NCBI GenBank assembly: GCA_963849005.1
Contig: CAWKGC010000023.1
Span: 1-64,000, forward strand
DNA from: CAWKGC01 sp963849005
Lineage (GTDB): Bacteria > Pseudomonadota > Gammaproteobacteria > Burkholderiales > Usitatibacteraceae
Direction of reading: 5' to 3'
Length of the DNA stretch: 64,000 bases
Part shown: positions 45,891-55,025 of the stretch, one piece after another
Position numbering within the stretch: the first letter of the stretch is position 1
Layout of the letters: the number at the start of each line of letters is the position of its first letter
Notes under the pieces: model-generated
Told to the model about the DNA's origin: nothing
What the model saw: only the letters and a program-made list of their open reading frames with translations
Databases searched by the model: none
Made by a program: the position numbers and the translations under genes

Positions 45891-47085
45891 GTTCTGGTGG
45901 CTGGTCGCGCTGCCCTTGTTCTTCGGCATGGGCTGGCTGGCGGCCCGGGTTGACATCCGCTCGGTGATCACCGAGTCGCGATCGCTCCCCAGCAGCTACT
46001 TCAAGGGCCTCAATTTCCTGTTGAACGAGCAGCCCGACCGCGCCATCGAATCGTTCCTGGACGTGGCCAGGGAAAACCCCGACACCGTCGAGCTGCAGTT
46101 CGCCCTCGGCAGCCTGTTTCGCCGCCGTGGCGAGGTGGACCGCGCGATCCGCATGCACGAGGACCTCGTCGCGCGCGACGACCTCGCGCTCGAGCAGCGC
46201 CGCGAGGCGAGTTACGAACTGGCGCAGGACTACCTCAAGGCGGGGCTCCTCGACCACGCCGAGCAGGTGCTGACGAAGATCGCCGAAACGGACTCCTCCG
46301 CCAACGTCCACAAGTACCTCCTCGACATCTACATCCAGGAAAAGGAGTGGGGCAAGGCGATCGAGGCCGCGAAGAAGCTCGAGGTGAGCGCCAAGCGCAA
46401 CTACCAGAAGGAGATCGCGAATTACCTCTGCGAGCTGGCGATCTCCGAGCAGATCCACGGCCGGAAGGAAAGCGCGTCTGGCTACCTCGACCGCGCGCTC
46501 GAAGCCAATCGCAAGTGCGTTCGCGCCAACCTCCTGCGCGGCGAGTGGCTGGCGCGCGACGGCCGGCATGCCGAGGCGATCGAGGCGTGGAAAGGGATCG
46601 AGCAGCAGGACCCGGCCTACCTCGGCCTCGCCGCCGAGGGGATGATGGAAAGCTACAAGGCCTCGGGAAACCTCGGCGAGGGACTTGCGCTGCTGCGCGG
46701 GCTGCAGCACCGCTATCCCGGCCTCGACCTGCTCAACGTCGTCTACCAGGCGACCGCGGAGAAGGATGGCGACGAAGAGGCCTATCGCCTCGTCCGCGAC
46801 GAGATCCGCCGCAACCCGACGCTGGTCGGGCTCGACCGCCTGCTCGAAGCCCAGTTGGTGAACGCTGCGCCGGAACGCCGGCAGGACCTGCAACTGATGA
46901 AGGACCTCGTGCATTCGCATGCGCTTGCGCTCGGCGTCTATCTCTGCAGCAGTTGCGGCTTCAAGGCCAGGCAGTTCTACTGGCAATGCCCGGCCTGCGG
47001 CGGATGGGAGACGGTGCCGCCGCGCCGCACCGCCGAACTCGACACCGCGGAGCGCCATCTCGCCCGCATGCAACTGGGAATGTGA
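45880..47085 (+). CDS. lapB: LPS assembly protein LapB (YciM)
   Basis: An N-terminal membrane anchor (FEFWWLVALPLFFGMGWLAA) is followed by TPR repeats (NFLLNEQPDRAIESFLDVAR, TVELQFALGSLFRRRGEVDR, and more) and ends with a rubredoxin-like metal site, YLCSSCGFKARQFYWQCPAC, with two CxxC pairs. 401 residues. In E. coli LapB presents LpxC to FtsH and so balances LPS and phospholipid. Its presence with heptose and Ara4N genes fits an LPS-bearing envelope. Confidence 0.93.
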   Translation: MEFEFWWLVALPLFFGMGWLAARVDIRSVITESRSLPSSYFKGLNFLLNEQPDRAIESFLDVARENPDTVELQFALGSLFRRRGEVDRAIRMHEDLVARDDLALEQRREASYELAQDYLKAGLLDHAEQVLTKIAETDSSANVHKYLLDIYIQEKEWGKAIEAAKKLEVSAKRNYQKEIANYLCELAISEQIHGRKESASGYLDRALEANRKCVRANLLRGEWLARDGRHAEAIEAWKGIEQQDPAYLGLAAEGMMESYKASGNLGEGLALLRGLQHRYPGLDLLNVVYQATAEKDGDEEAYRLVRDEIRRNPTLVGLDRLLEAQLVNAAPERRQDLQLMKDLVHSHALALGVYLCSSCGFKARQFYWQCPACGGWETVPPRRTAELDTAERHLARMQLGM

Positions 47086-47792
47086 TGCAGGACAAGCCGA
47101 TCATCGTCGCGCTCGACTTTGCCGATGCCGCGGGTGCGCTCGCGATGGCGTCCCGCCTCGACCCGGCGTTGTGCCGCGTCAAGATCGGCAAGGAGCTCTT
47201 CACTGCCGCGGGTCCCGATGTTGTGCGGGAACTCGCCGGGCGCGGCTTCGATGTCTTCCTCGACCTCAAGTACCACGATATTCCCAACACGGTCGCCGGC
47301 GCCTGCCGGGCGGCCGCGAGGCTGGGCGTCTGGATGCTGAACGTCCACGCCAGCGGCGGCGAGGCGATGATGCGCGCGGCGCGGGATGCGGTCGCGGGCA
47401 ACGCGCGCGTTCCGCTGGTGATCGGCGTGACGGTCCTCACCAGCCTCGGCGACAACGAACTTGCGCAGATCGGTTTTCGCTCGAATGCCGGCGAAACCGT
47501 GCTCGCGCTCGCGAAGCTGGCGAAGGCAAGCGGCCTGGACGGGGTCGTCTGCTCGGCGCGGGAGGCGCCCAGGTTGCGCTCGGCGCTCGGGCCGGCGTTT
47601 GCGCTGGTGACGCCCGGCATCCGCCTTCCCGGGGACGACCCGGGCGACCAGGCGCGCACGGCAACGCCGCTGGAAGCCATCAGCCTTGGCGCGGACTATC
47701 TCGTGGTCGGGCGCCCGATCACCGCGGCGGCCGATCCTGTCGCCGCCCTTCACCGGATCCGGGAGTCGATCGTTCCCGCCACCACGCCATGA
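47085..47792 (+). CDS. pyrF: Orotidine 5'-phosphate decarboxylase
   Basis: Last step of UMP synthesis. MQDKPIIVALDFADAAGALA, CRVKIGKELFTAAGPDVVRE, the catalytic DVFLDLKYHDIPNTV with the Asp-Lys-Asp network, and LVTPGIRLPGDDPGDQARTA. 235 residues. ATG overlaps the lapB stop, and its own stop overlaps ugd. Confidence 0.96.
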   Translation: MQDKPIIVALDFADAAGALAMASRLDPALCRVKIGKELFTAAGPDVVRELAGRGFDVFLDLKYHDIPNTVAGACRAAARLGVWMLNVHASGGEAMMRAARDAVAGNARVPLVIGVTVLTSLGDNELAQIGFRSNAGETVLALAKLAKASGLDGVVCSAREAPRLRSALGPAFALVTPGIRLPGDDPGDQARTATPLEAISLGADYLVVGRPITAAADPVAALHRIRESIVPATTP

Positions 47793-49110
47793 AAGTCAGC
47801 ATCATCGGCACCGGCTACGTGGGCCTCGTCACCGGCGCCTGTCTCGCGGACGTCGGCAACCACGTGCTTTGCCTCGACATCGACGAGGGCAAGATCGCGA
47901 TGCTCAAGCGCGGCGAGATCCCCATCTTCGAGCCCGGCCTGAAAGAGGTCGTGCAGGCCAACGTGGCGAGCGGAAGGCTGGCCTTCACCACCGATCCGGC
48001 GGAAAGCGCCCGCCACGGCCGCATCCAGATGATCGCGGTGGGCACGCCGCCGGGCGAGGACGGCTCCGCCGACCTCCAATACGTGCTGGCCGCCGCGCGC
48101 ACCATCGCCACGCACATGGATGCGTCCAGGATCGTCGTGGACAAGTCGACCGTGCCCGTGGGCACCGCCGACAAGGTGCGCGCCGCGATCGGCGAGGTGC
48201 TTGACCGCGCGCGGATCGCCGCTGCGTTTCGCGATGGTGTCGAATCCCGAATTCCTCAAGGAGGGCGCCGCGGTCGATGACTTCATGCGTCCCGACCGCA
48301 TCGTCATCGGTGCCGACGACGCGGAAGCGATCAACGCCATGCGGGAACTCTATTCGCCGTTCCAGCGCAACCACGAGCGCCTGCACGTGATGGACATCCG
48401 CTCGGCGGAACTCACCAAGTACGCCGCCAACGCCATGCTCGCGACGCGCATTTCCTTCATGAACGAGCTGGCGCTTCTCGCCGAACGCCTCGGCGCCGAC
48501 ATCGAGCAGGTGCGCGTGGGCATCGGCTCCGATCCGCGCATCGGCTACCACTTCCTGTATCCCGGCATCGGCTACGGCGGTTCGTGCTTCCCGAAGGACG
48601 TGACGGCGCTTGCTGCGCACCGGCCAGGAATCCGGCCTCGAGCTGAAAGTGGTGAAGGCGGTCGAGGAGGCCAACGAGCGCCAGAAGGGCGTGCTGGTGG
48701 ACAAGATCGTGAAGCGTTTCGGCGAGGATCTCGCCGGCCGCAAGTTCGCGCTCTGGGGCCTCGCGTTCAAGCCCAATACCGACGACATGCGTGAAGCCCC
48801 CAGCCGCGTGATCATCGCCGGGCTCCTTGCGCGTGGCGCGACGATCGTCGCATACGACCCGGTGGCAATGGCAGAGGCGAAGCACCTGTACAAGGACGAG
48901 CCGCGCGTTTCCTTCGCCGCCAGCGCGCAGGCGGCGCTTACCGGCGCGGACGCGCTCGCCATCGTCACCGAGTGGAAGGCCTTCCGCAGCCCCGACTTCG
49001 AGGCCATGCGCCTGCTTCTCAAGTCCCCGGTGATCTTCGACGGCCGCAACCTCTACGAGCCGAAGCCGGTGCGCGACTTCGGCTTCGAATACCACGGGAT
49101 CGGGCGCTAG
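47789..49110 (+). CDS. ugd: UDP-glucose 6-dehydrogenase (two frame breaks)
   Basis: Oxidises UDP-glucose to UDP-glucuronate, the precursor for Ara4N (arn genes at the window's right end) and for capsule. MKVSIIGTGYVGLVTGACLA is the NAD-binding start; MVSNPEFLKEGAAVDDFMRP and the catalytic Cys region YGGSCFPKDVTAL follow; FALWGLAFKPNTDDMREAPS is the C-terminal domain. Frame breaks near 48225 (between IGEVLDRARIA and RFAMVSNPEF) and near 48615 (after KDVTALAA). Joined length about 440 residues, normal. All motifs are intact, so assembly indels are the likely cause. Confidence 0.88.
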
Positions 49111-49113
49111 CCC

Positions 49114-50058
49114 GTGGCGGCCATGACGCTTCCGGATTTCGCCAAGGCACGCGTGCTGGTGGTCGGCGACGTGATGCTCGACCGCTACTGGTTCGGCGAC
49201 GTGAACCGGATCTCTCCCGAGGCGCCCGTGCCGGTCGTGCTGGTCAAGCGCACGGAGGAAAGGCCGGGCGGTGCGGCCAACGTGGCGCGCAACATCGCCG
49301 CGCTGGGCGGCCAGGCGACGCTGCTTTCGGTGGTCGGCAACGACGAGGCGGCGGGCACGCTGGAGTCCCTGCTCGCGCGCGAGCATGTCAATGCCTCGCT
49401 CCACCGGGACCCGGCGCTCTCCACCACCGTCAAGTTGCGCGTGATCGGCCAGCAGCAGCAGTTGCTGCGCATCGATTTCGAGCGTTCGCCCAGCCACGAG
49501 GTGCTGGCCGACAAGCTGGACGATTACACCGCGCTCATCGCCAATGCGGATGCGGTGATCCTCTCCGACTACGGCAAGGGCGGCCTTGCGCACGTGGCAA
49601 AGATGATCGAATTGGCGCGCGCGGCCGGCAAGCCCGTGCTGGTGGACCCCAAGGGCTCGGACTACTCGCGCTATCGCCATGCCACGGTGCTCACGCCGAA
49701 CCGCTCGGAATTCCGGGAGGTTGCCGGGAAATGGAGCGACGAGGCCGACTTCGCCAGGCGCGCCCGAAAGCTGCGCGAGTCGCTCGACCTCGACGCGCTG
49801 ATCGTGACCCGCAGCGAAGAGGGGATGTCGCTCTTTACCCCGAGCGAGGCGTGGACCGAGCAGACCAGGGCGCAGGAGGTGTACGACGTGAGCGGCGCGG
49901 GCGACACCGTCATCGGCACGCTTGCCCTGATGGTGGCGGGCGGGGCCGGTCTCCACGACGCCATGCGGGTGGCGAACCATGCCGCCGGCATCGTCGTCGG
50001 CAAGCTCGGCACCGCCGTGGTCACGCAAGACGAGTTGTTGCGCTCCCTGCAATCCTGA
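49114..50058 (+). CDS. rfaE1: D-glycero-beta-D-manno-heptose-7-phosphate kinase (RfaE domain I)
   Basis: PfkB-family sugar kinase for LPS heptose. VLVVGDVMLDRYWFGDVNRI, EERPGGAANVARNIAALGGQ and the catalytic VYDVSGAGDTVIGTLALMV. 314 residues: only the kinase half of E. coli HldE; the adenylyltransferase half must be a separate gene outside this stretch. GTG 49114 is used; an in-frame ATG at 49123 is possible. Followed at 13 bases by hldD. Confidence 0.92.
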   Translation: MAAMTLPDFAKARVLVVGDVMLDRYWFGDVNRISPEAPVPVVLVKRTEERPGGAANVARNIAALGGQATLLSVVGNDEAAGTLESLLAREHVNASLHRDPALSTTVKLRVIGQQQQLLRIDFERSPSHEVLADKLDDYTALIANADAVILSDYGKGGLAHVAKMIELARAAGKPVLVDPKGSDYSRYRHATVLTPNRSEFREVAGKWSDEADFARRARKLRESLDLDALIVTRSEEGMSLFTPSEAWTEQTRAQEVYDVSGAGDTVIGTLALMVAGGAGLHDAMRVANHAAGIVVGKLGTAVVTQDELLRSLQS

Positions 50059-50071
50059 AGGCCCTGCCAAA

Positions 50072-51079
50072 ATGACAGTCATCGTCACCGGAGCCGCCGG
50101 CTTCATCGGCTCCAACCTCGTCAAGGCGCTGAACGCGCGCGGCGAAACGAACGTTATCGCCGTGGACAACCTCGCGCGCGTCGAGAAGGTGCCCAACCTC
50201 GTCGATTGCGAGATCGTCGACTTCCTCGACAAGCAGGAATTCATCGCGCGGGTGCGTGACGGCCGCTTCAACCACCGCGTGTCGGGGGTGCTTCACCAGG
50301 GGGCGTGCTCCGACACGATGGAGCAGGACGGGCGCTACATGATGGAGAACAACTACCGGTACACCCTCGACCTGTTCGAATGGTGCCATGCGCGGCGCGT
50401 GCCATTCCTCTACGCGTCGTCGGCGTCGGTCTACGGCAACGGCCGCGATTTCACCGAGGAGCGCGCGAACGAGGCGCCGCTCAATCTCTACGGCTATTCC
50501 AAGTTCCTCTTCGACCAGGTCGTGCGGCGCCGCATCGCCGGGCGCACCGCGCAGGTGGCGGGATTCCGCTACTTCAACGTCTACGGGCCGCGCGAGTCGC
50601 ACAAGGGCCGCATGGCCTCGGTCGCGTTCCATTTCTGCAACCAGTACCTCGAGGCAGGACGCGTGAAGCTCTTCGAAGGCAGCGGCGGCTTCGGGCCGGG
50701 CGAGCAGTGCCGCGATTTCGTCAGCGTCGAGGACGTGGTGAAGGTCAACCTGCACTTCCTCGACAATCCCGATCGCAGCGGCATCTTCAACCTCGGCACG
50801 GGCCGGGCGCAGAGCTTCAACGACGTCGCGGTGGCGACGATCAACGCGGTGCGCCGGACGAAAGGTGAGCCGGCGCTGGCGCTCGCGCAGTTGAAGTCGG
50901 CCGGCGCGATCGAGTACGTGCCGTTTCCTCCCCAGCTGGTCGGCAAGTACCAGAGCTATACCGAGGCCGATCTCACCCTTTTGCGCGGGGCGGGCTACGC
51001 AGCGCCATTCCTGACGGTCGAGGAGGGCGTGGGCCGGTATGTCGAGGCCCGGGCGGCCCGGGAGTCGTCGGCCCGATGA
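50072..51079 (+). CDS. hldD: ADP-L-glycero-D-manno-heptose 6-epimerase
   Basis: Last step of ADP-heptose synthesis for the LPS inner core. MTVIVTGAAGFIGSNLVKAL is the Rossmann start; LYASSASVYGNG (Ser) and NLYGYSKFLFDQVV (Y-x-x-x-K) give the catalytic residues; RYFNVYGPRESHKGRMASVA is HldD-specific. 335 residues. Its stop overlaps the following lipoprotein gene. Confidence 0.95.
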   Translation: MTVIVTGAAGFIGSNLVKALNARGETNVIAVDNLARVEKVPNLVDCEIVDFLDKQEFIARVRDGRFNHRVSGVLHQGACSDTMEQDGRYMMENNYRYTLDLFEWCHARRVPFLYASSASVYGNGRDFTEERANEAPLNLYGYSKFLFDQVVRRRIAGRTAQVAGFRYFNVYGPRESHKGRMASVAFHFCNQYLEAGRVKLFEGSGGFGPGEQCRDFVSVEDVVKVNLHFLDNPDRSGIFNLGTGRAQSFNDVAVATINAVRRTKGEPALALAQLKSAGAIEYVPFPPQLVGKYQSYTEADLTLLRGAGYAAPFLTVEEGVGRYVEARAARESSAR

Positions 51080-51657
51080 GCGTGCGGGGATTCGTGACGG
51101 CGCTGGCGTTCCTGGCCGCGGGCTGCGCCTCCGGCCCGGAGGTCGCGAAGCCGGCCTTGTCCACGGTGGCGCTCAAGAACGCCGATTTCGCGATGGATCC
51201 GGATCCGGAGCGCGACTGCCCGCCGCAATGGTGGTGCACCGTGCACGCCGATCCCTCCGCTTTTCGCTTCTCGGTGGAGCGCGATGGGCGAAGCGGAAAC
51301 CGGCTCCTGCGCGTCGAGCGCGTCAAGAACGAACCATGGGCCCTGGCGAGCCAGGTGATCGAGGCCCGGGCTGTCCTCGGAAAGCGGATCCGGCTGAGTG
51401 TCGATGTGGACGGCTCGTTGCTCCAGGGCGCCGGCGCCGGCCCGATCCTTCTGGTGGAGAACACCGGCGGGCAGATCCTGGCGCATGACCAGCGCCTGCA
51501 ACCTCGCTCCCCCGGCTGGCGGACGGTCAGCACGGAAGTCGACGTCCCGGCCGGGGCTTCCATGGTGAAGGTCCATCTCGTGATCGAGGGCGGGGGCGTG
51601 GCCCGCTACGACAACGTGCGGCTCGAGGTGCTCGGGTCGGCCCCGCCGAAACCTTAG
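51076..51657 (+). CDS. Lipoprotein with a carbohydrate-binding-like beta domain
   Basis: MSVRGFVTALAFLAAGCASG is a lipoprotein signal with LAAGC. The mature part (residues ~45-190) reads like a jelly-roll ligand-binding domain (LASQVIEARAVLGKRIRLSV, WRTVSTEVDVPAGASMVKVH, GGVARYDNVRLEVL, the last strand 'Y-D-N-V-R-L' being typical). ATGA overlap with hldD suggests the same transcript. Function unknown; a cell-envelope role is likely. Confidence 0.68.
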   Translation: MSVRGFVTALAFLAAGCASGPEVAKPALSTVALKNADFAMDPDPERDCPPQWWCTVHADPSAFRFSVERDGRSGNRLLRVERVKNEPWALASQVIEARAVLGKRIRLSVDVDGSLLQGAGAGPILLVENTGGQILAHDQRLQPRSPGWRTVSTEVDVPAGASMVKVHLVIEGGGVARYDNVRLEVLGSAPPKP

Positions 51658-51843
51658 CAAGCCCCCGAAAAAGCCTGTATATTCAGCAAGTTTTGAAATC
51701 GCTTCGGCAGGCTTGCTGCGATTTCCGACCGTGGTTCGCGCACGGAACCGGTCAGGGGAGACCTCGCGAAGAGAACCTCGAATCCGCATCGGCAAACTGC
51801 CAGGGCGGCGCAGTCCATCAACTTTCGAACAAGGGGAACGGGA
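51658..51843 (+). other. Leader of the ComEA-like gene
   Basis: 186 bases without a gene. TGTATATTCAG near 51675 is A+T-rich against the background and may be a -10 region. The segment CAAGGGGAACGGGA just before 51844 includes the ribosome binding site. Confidence 0.35.
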
Positions 51844-52749
51844 ATGAAACGATTTATCGGAATGCTCGTCGCGCTGCTTGCGTACGCCGGCATTGCCTTT
51901 GCAGCAGTGAACATCAACTCAGCCACGCAGGAACAGCTCGAGTCGCTCGACGGCATCGGCCCGGTCAAGGCGCAGGCCATCATCGACTATCGCAAGAAGA
52001 ACGGCCCGTTCAAGTCCCTCGAGGACCTGAAGAAGGTCGACGGCATCGGCGACGCCACGTTCGACAAGGTCAGGAAGGACATCCAGCTTTCCGGCACGAC
52101 GGTCGTCCCGAAGTCCGATGCGAAGAAGGAAGCACCGGCTGCGGCAGCTGCGACCAAGGAAGCACCGAAAGCGGCGGCACCGGCTGCGGCGGCACCGGCC
52201 AAGGAAGCTCCGAAAGCAGCGGCACCGGCGGCGGCAGCACCTGCCAAGGAAGCGCCGAAGGCAGCGGCACCGGCCAAGGAAGCGCCGAAGGCAGCGGCAC
52301 CGGCCAAGGAAGAGCCGAAGAAGGAAAAGGCGGTTGCTGCCGATACCAAGGCGGCGGACAAGAAAGAGATGAAGGAGGAGAAGAAGTCCGACAAGCCCGC
52401 CAAGGCGGACTCGAAGGACGCGGGGAAGAAGGACGCGGCCGCGGATGACAAGAAGGCCGACGCCAAGAAGAAGGCCGACGACAAGGCGAAGGCCGACGCC
52501 GACAAGAAAGCGGAAGCCAAGAAAGCGGCCGACGACAAGAAGAAGGCTGACGCGGACAAGAAGGCCGAAGCCAAGAAGAAGGCCGACGACAAGGCGAAAG
52601 CCGACGCGGACAAGAAAGCCGAAGCCAAGAAGGCAGCCGACGACAAGAAGAAGGCTGACGCGGACAAGAAGAAAGCAGACGCGGAGAAGAAGGCCGAAGC
52701 CAAGAAGGCGGCTGACGACAAGAAGAAGGCCGACGAAGCCAAGAAGTAG
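51844..52749 (+). CDS. comEA: ComEA-like helix-hairpin-helix protein with a long charged repeat tail
   Basis: MKRFIGMLVALLAYAGIAFA is a signal peptide. Residues ~21-82 are a helix-hairpin-helix DNA-binding unit (VNINSATQEQLESLDGIGPV, IIDYRKKNGPFKSLEDLKKV, DGIGDATFDKV), the ComEA core for DNA uptake. From ~90 the chain is low complexity: first Ala/Pro/Lys (KEAPKAAAPAAAAPA repeats), then ~150 residues of Lys/Asp/Ala repeats of the type A-D-D-K-A-K-A-D-A-D-K-K-A-E-A-K. The short periplasmic ComEA proteins of this class normally end after the HhH. The tail is roughly charge-balanced and probably an extended helix. Monocistronic, with a terminator after it. Confidence 0.8.
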   Translation: MKRFIGMLVALLAYAGIAFAAVNINSATQEQLESLDGIGPVKAQAIIDYRKKNGPFKSLEDLKKVDGIGDATFDKVRKDIQLSGTTVVPKSDAKKEAPAAAAATKEAPKAAAPAAAAPAKEAPKAAAPAAAAPAKEAPKAAAPAKEAPKAAAPAKEEPKKEKAVAADTKAADKKEMKEEKKSDKPAKADSKDAGKKDAAADDKKADAKKKADDKAKADADKKAEAKKAADDKKKADADKKAEAKKKADDKAKADADKKAEAKKAADDKKKADADKKKADAEKKAEAKKAADDKKKADEAKK

Positions 52750-52770
52750 GGCGCGATCGCCTGCAATACC

Positions 52771-52799
52771 GGAAAGCCCCGCCAGAAGCGGGGCTTTCC
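52771..52799 (+). terminator. Hairpin terminator after the ComEA-like gene
   Basis: GGAAAGCCCCGC (52771-52782) pairs with GCGGGGCTTTCC (52788-52799) around CAGAA: a 12-base perfect stem with an internal CTTT run. Confidence 0.78.
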
Positions 52800-52822
52800 G
52801 CTTCCGCGGTGCTGCCAGCCGC

Positions 52823-52828
52823 TATAAT
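52823..52828 (+). promoter_or_regulatory. cysM: Consensus -10 box just before cysM
   Basis: TATAAT ends seven bases before the ATG at 52835. A start of transcription at the usual distance would fall on or next to the ATG, giving a leaderless or nearly leaderless mRNA. No good -35 hexamer is present at 17 bases. No Shine-Dalgarno sequence precedes the ATG. Confidence 0.45.
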
Positions 52829-52834
52829 TTCGCC

Positions 52835-53722
52835 ATGTACCCCACCCTCGACCGCTCGGTCGGCAATACGCCGCTGGCGCGCCTGCAGCGCATCCCGGGC
52901 AAGACGTCGAACCTCCTCCTGGCGAAGCTTGAGGGCAACAACCCGGCCGGCTCGGTCAAGGACCGGCCCGCATTGTCGATGGTCGTGAACGCCGAACGCC
53001 GCGGCACGATCAAGCCTGGCGACACGCTGATCGAGGCGACCAGCGGAAACACCGGCATTGCGCTGGCGATGGTGGCGGCGATGCGCGGCTACAGGATGCG
53101 GCTCATCATGCCGGAGAACCAGAGCCTCGAACGCCGCCAGACGATGCGCGCGTTCGGCGCGGAGCTGGTGCTCGTGCCCGATAGCGGCGGCATGGAGGCG
53201 GCGCGCGACCTTGCCATGCAGATGCAAGCGGCGGGCGAAGGCGTGGTGCTCGACCAGTTCGCGAACCCCGACAATCCGCTCGCGCATTACGAGGGCACGG
53301 CACCCGAGATCTGGCGCGACACCGCCGGCAAGGTAACGCATTTCGTCGCGACCATGGGCACGACAGGCACGATCATGGGGTGTTCGCGCTTCTTCAAGGA
53401 AAAGAACCCGGCGATCCGCATCGTCGGCGTCCATCCGGCCCCCGGCTCGCAGGTGCCCGGCATCCGCAAGTGGCCCGAGGCCTACCAGCCGAAGATCTAT
53501 GACCGCGCGCGTGTGGATCGCGTGGAGGAAGTCTCGCAGGCCGAGGCCGAGGACATGGCGCGCAGGCTGGCCAGCGAGGAGGGCATCTTCGCCGGCGTGT
53601 CGTCGGGCGGCGGGCTAGTCGCCGCGCTGCGCGTGTCCGCCGAGGTCGAGAACGCCGTCATCGTTCACATCGTTTGCGATCGTGGCGACCGCTACCTTAC
53701 TACCGGCGTATTTCCTGCCTAG
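52835..53722 (+). CDS. cysM: Cysteine synthase B (O-acetylserine sulfhydrylase)
   Basis: PLP enzyme making cysteine from O-acetylserine and sulfide/thiosulfate. MYPTLDRSVGNTPLARLQRI; the PLP lysine in GNNPAGSVKDRPALSMV; EATSGNTGIALAMVAAMRGY; TMGTTGTIMGCSRFFKEKNP; GVSSGGGLVAALRVSAEVEN. The 'N-P-A-G-S-V-K-D-R-P' variant and 295-residue length indicate CysM rather than CysK. Ends upstream of a long inverted repeat. Confidence 0.94.
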   Translation: MYPTLDRSVGNTPLARLQRIPGKTSNLLLAKLEGNNPAGSVKDRPALSMVVNAERRGTIKPGDTLIEATSGNTGIALAMVAAMRGYRMRLIMPENQSLERRQTMRAFGAELVLVPDSGGMEAARDLAMQMQAAGEGVVLDQFANPDNPLAHYEGTAPEIWRDTAGKVTHFVATMGTTGTIMGCSRFFKEKNPAIRIVGVHPAPGSQVPGIRKWPEAYQPKIYDRARVDRVEEVSQAEAEDMARRLASEEGIFAGVSSGGGLVAALRVSAEVENAVIVHIVCDRGDRYLTTGVFPA

Positions 53723-53749
53723 CAACCGCCGGGGTTTGTTTGCGGAAAA

Positions 53750-53910
53750 GCAGTTGGAACCGCCGATGGACGCCGATGGACGCCGATGAACCAGGCATTT
53801 GTTTTGGCCGTGCTCATGGTGACGTTGCCCATCGCTCGCAAGAACCCAAACCAAACTATTTCGTTGGGTTCATCGGCGTCCATCGGCGTCCATCGGCGGT
53901 TCCAAACTGC
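53750..53910. repeat. Long inverted-repeat element 1 (GCCGATGRAC decamer arms)
   Basis: A 39-base arm (53754-53792) is perfectly inverted at 53867-53905 and, allowing one gap, the match extends to about 44 bases. Each arm is built of direct decamers GCCGATGGAC/GCCGATGAAC. The 74-base centre has no gene. The element sits between the convergent cysM and oxidoreductase genes, so it could fold as a bidirectional terminator. A second copy of the same family lies at 55813-55954. Size and structure resemble a MITE or REP-type element. Confidence 0.8.
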
Positions 53911-53944
53911 AGCGATCAACCCGCGTTGCCGCCAATTGTAGTGG

Positions 53945-54941
53945 CTACGAAACCTTGACGAGCTGCTTGCCGAAGTTCTCGCCCTTGAGCAGGCCGATGA
54001 AAGCCTTGGGCGCGTTTTCCAGGCCGTTGGCGACGCTCTCGCGGTACTTGATCTTGCCCGTGGCGATGTGGCCCGCGAGTTCCTTGATCGCCTCGGGCCA
54101 CAGCGGCAGGTGGTCCGAGACGATGAAGCCCTCCAACCGCACGCGATTGGTGAGCAGCGAGAACACGTTGGTCAGCGGGATGGGCTGGCCGTTGTAGCCC
54201 GAGACGAGCCCGCAAAGGGGAATCCGCGCGAAGGCATTGACCCGCGAAAGCACGGTGTCGAGGATTTCGCCGCCGACGTTGTCGAAGTAGATGTCGATGC
54301 CGTCGGGCACCGCGGCCTTCAGTTGCGCGCGAAAGTCCGCCGCCTTGTAGTCCACGCAGGCGTCGAAGCCGAGTTCCTTCACGACGTACTCGCACTTGGC
54401 CGGGCCGCCGGCGATGCCGACCGCGCGGCAGCCGTGGATCTTCGCGAGCTGCCCGACCACGCCGCCCACGGCGCCGGATGCGGACGATACGACCACGGTC
54501 TCCCCGGCCTTCGGCGTGCCGATCTTCATCAGCCCGTACCAGGCGGTCACGCCCGGCATTCCGGCCGCGCCAAGAAAAGCGGACTCCGGTATTCCCGGCG
54601 GTGACCTTCATCAGGCCCTTGCCGTCGGAGATCGCATACTGCTGCCAGCCGCAGGCGCAAACCACGCTGTCACCCTTGCTGAACTTCGGGTTGCGCGATT
54701 CGACCACTTCGGCCACGGTCCCGCCGGTCATCACCTCACCCAGCTCGACCTTGGCCGCATAGGACTTGGTGTCGTTCATCCGCCCGCGCATGTACGGATC
54801 CAGCGAAAGCCACTTCACGCGCAGCAGCATTTCGCCGTCGCCGGGCGCGGGGATCGCGGATTCGACCAGCTTGAAGTTCGCTTCCTCGACCCAGCCGGTG
54901 GGGCGGTTGGCGAGCGTGACCTGCAGGTTTTTCCCGGTCAT
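53945..54941 (-). CDS. NADP-dependent MDR-family oxidoreductase (CurA/leukotriene B4 12-hydroxydehydrogenase-like; one frame break)
   Basis: Medium-chain reductase of alkenals/enones. From ATG 54941: MTGKNLQVTLANRPTGWVEE, LRVKWLSLDPYMRGRMNDTK, MTGGTVAEVVESRNPKFSKG. A break near 54590 separates this from MPGVTAWYGLMKIGTPKAGE, TVVVSSASGAVGGVVGQLAK (NADP motif) and DIYFDNVGGEILDTVL. No zinc-binding residues, as expected for the group. About 332 residues joined, normal. AGAAAGGA precedes the start. Confidence 0.85.
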
Positions 54942-55025
54942 GGGCGATCCTTTCTAGGCGGGGGGATTTATACTTGGCCGGCGCCGAATGCAAGCGCGCG
55001 TTTGCCGACAAGATAACCGATAACG

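Noticed and set aside
53754..53905. CRISPR array at the decamer repeats
   Set aside because: Units are 10 bp direct repeats without spacers, arranged as an inverted repeat; no cas gene nearby.
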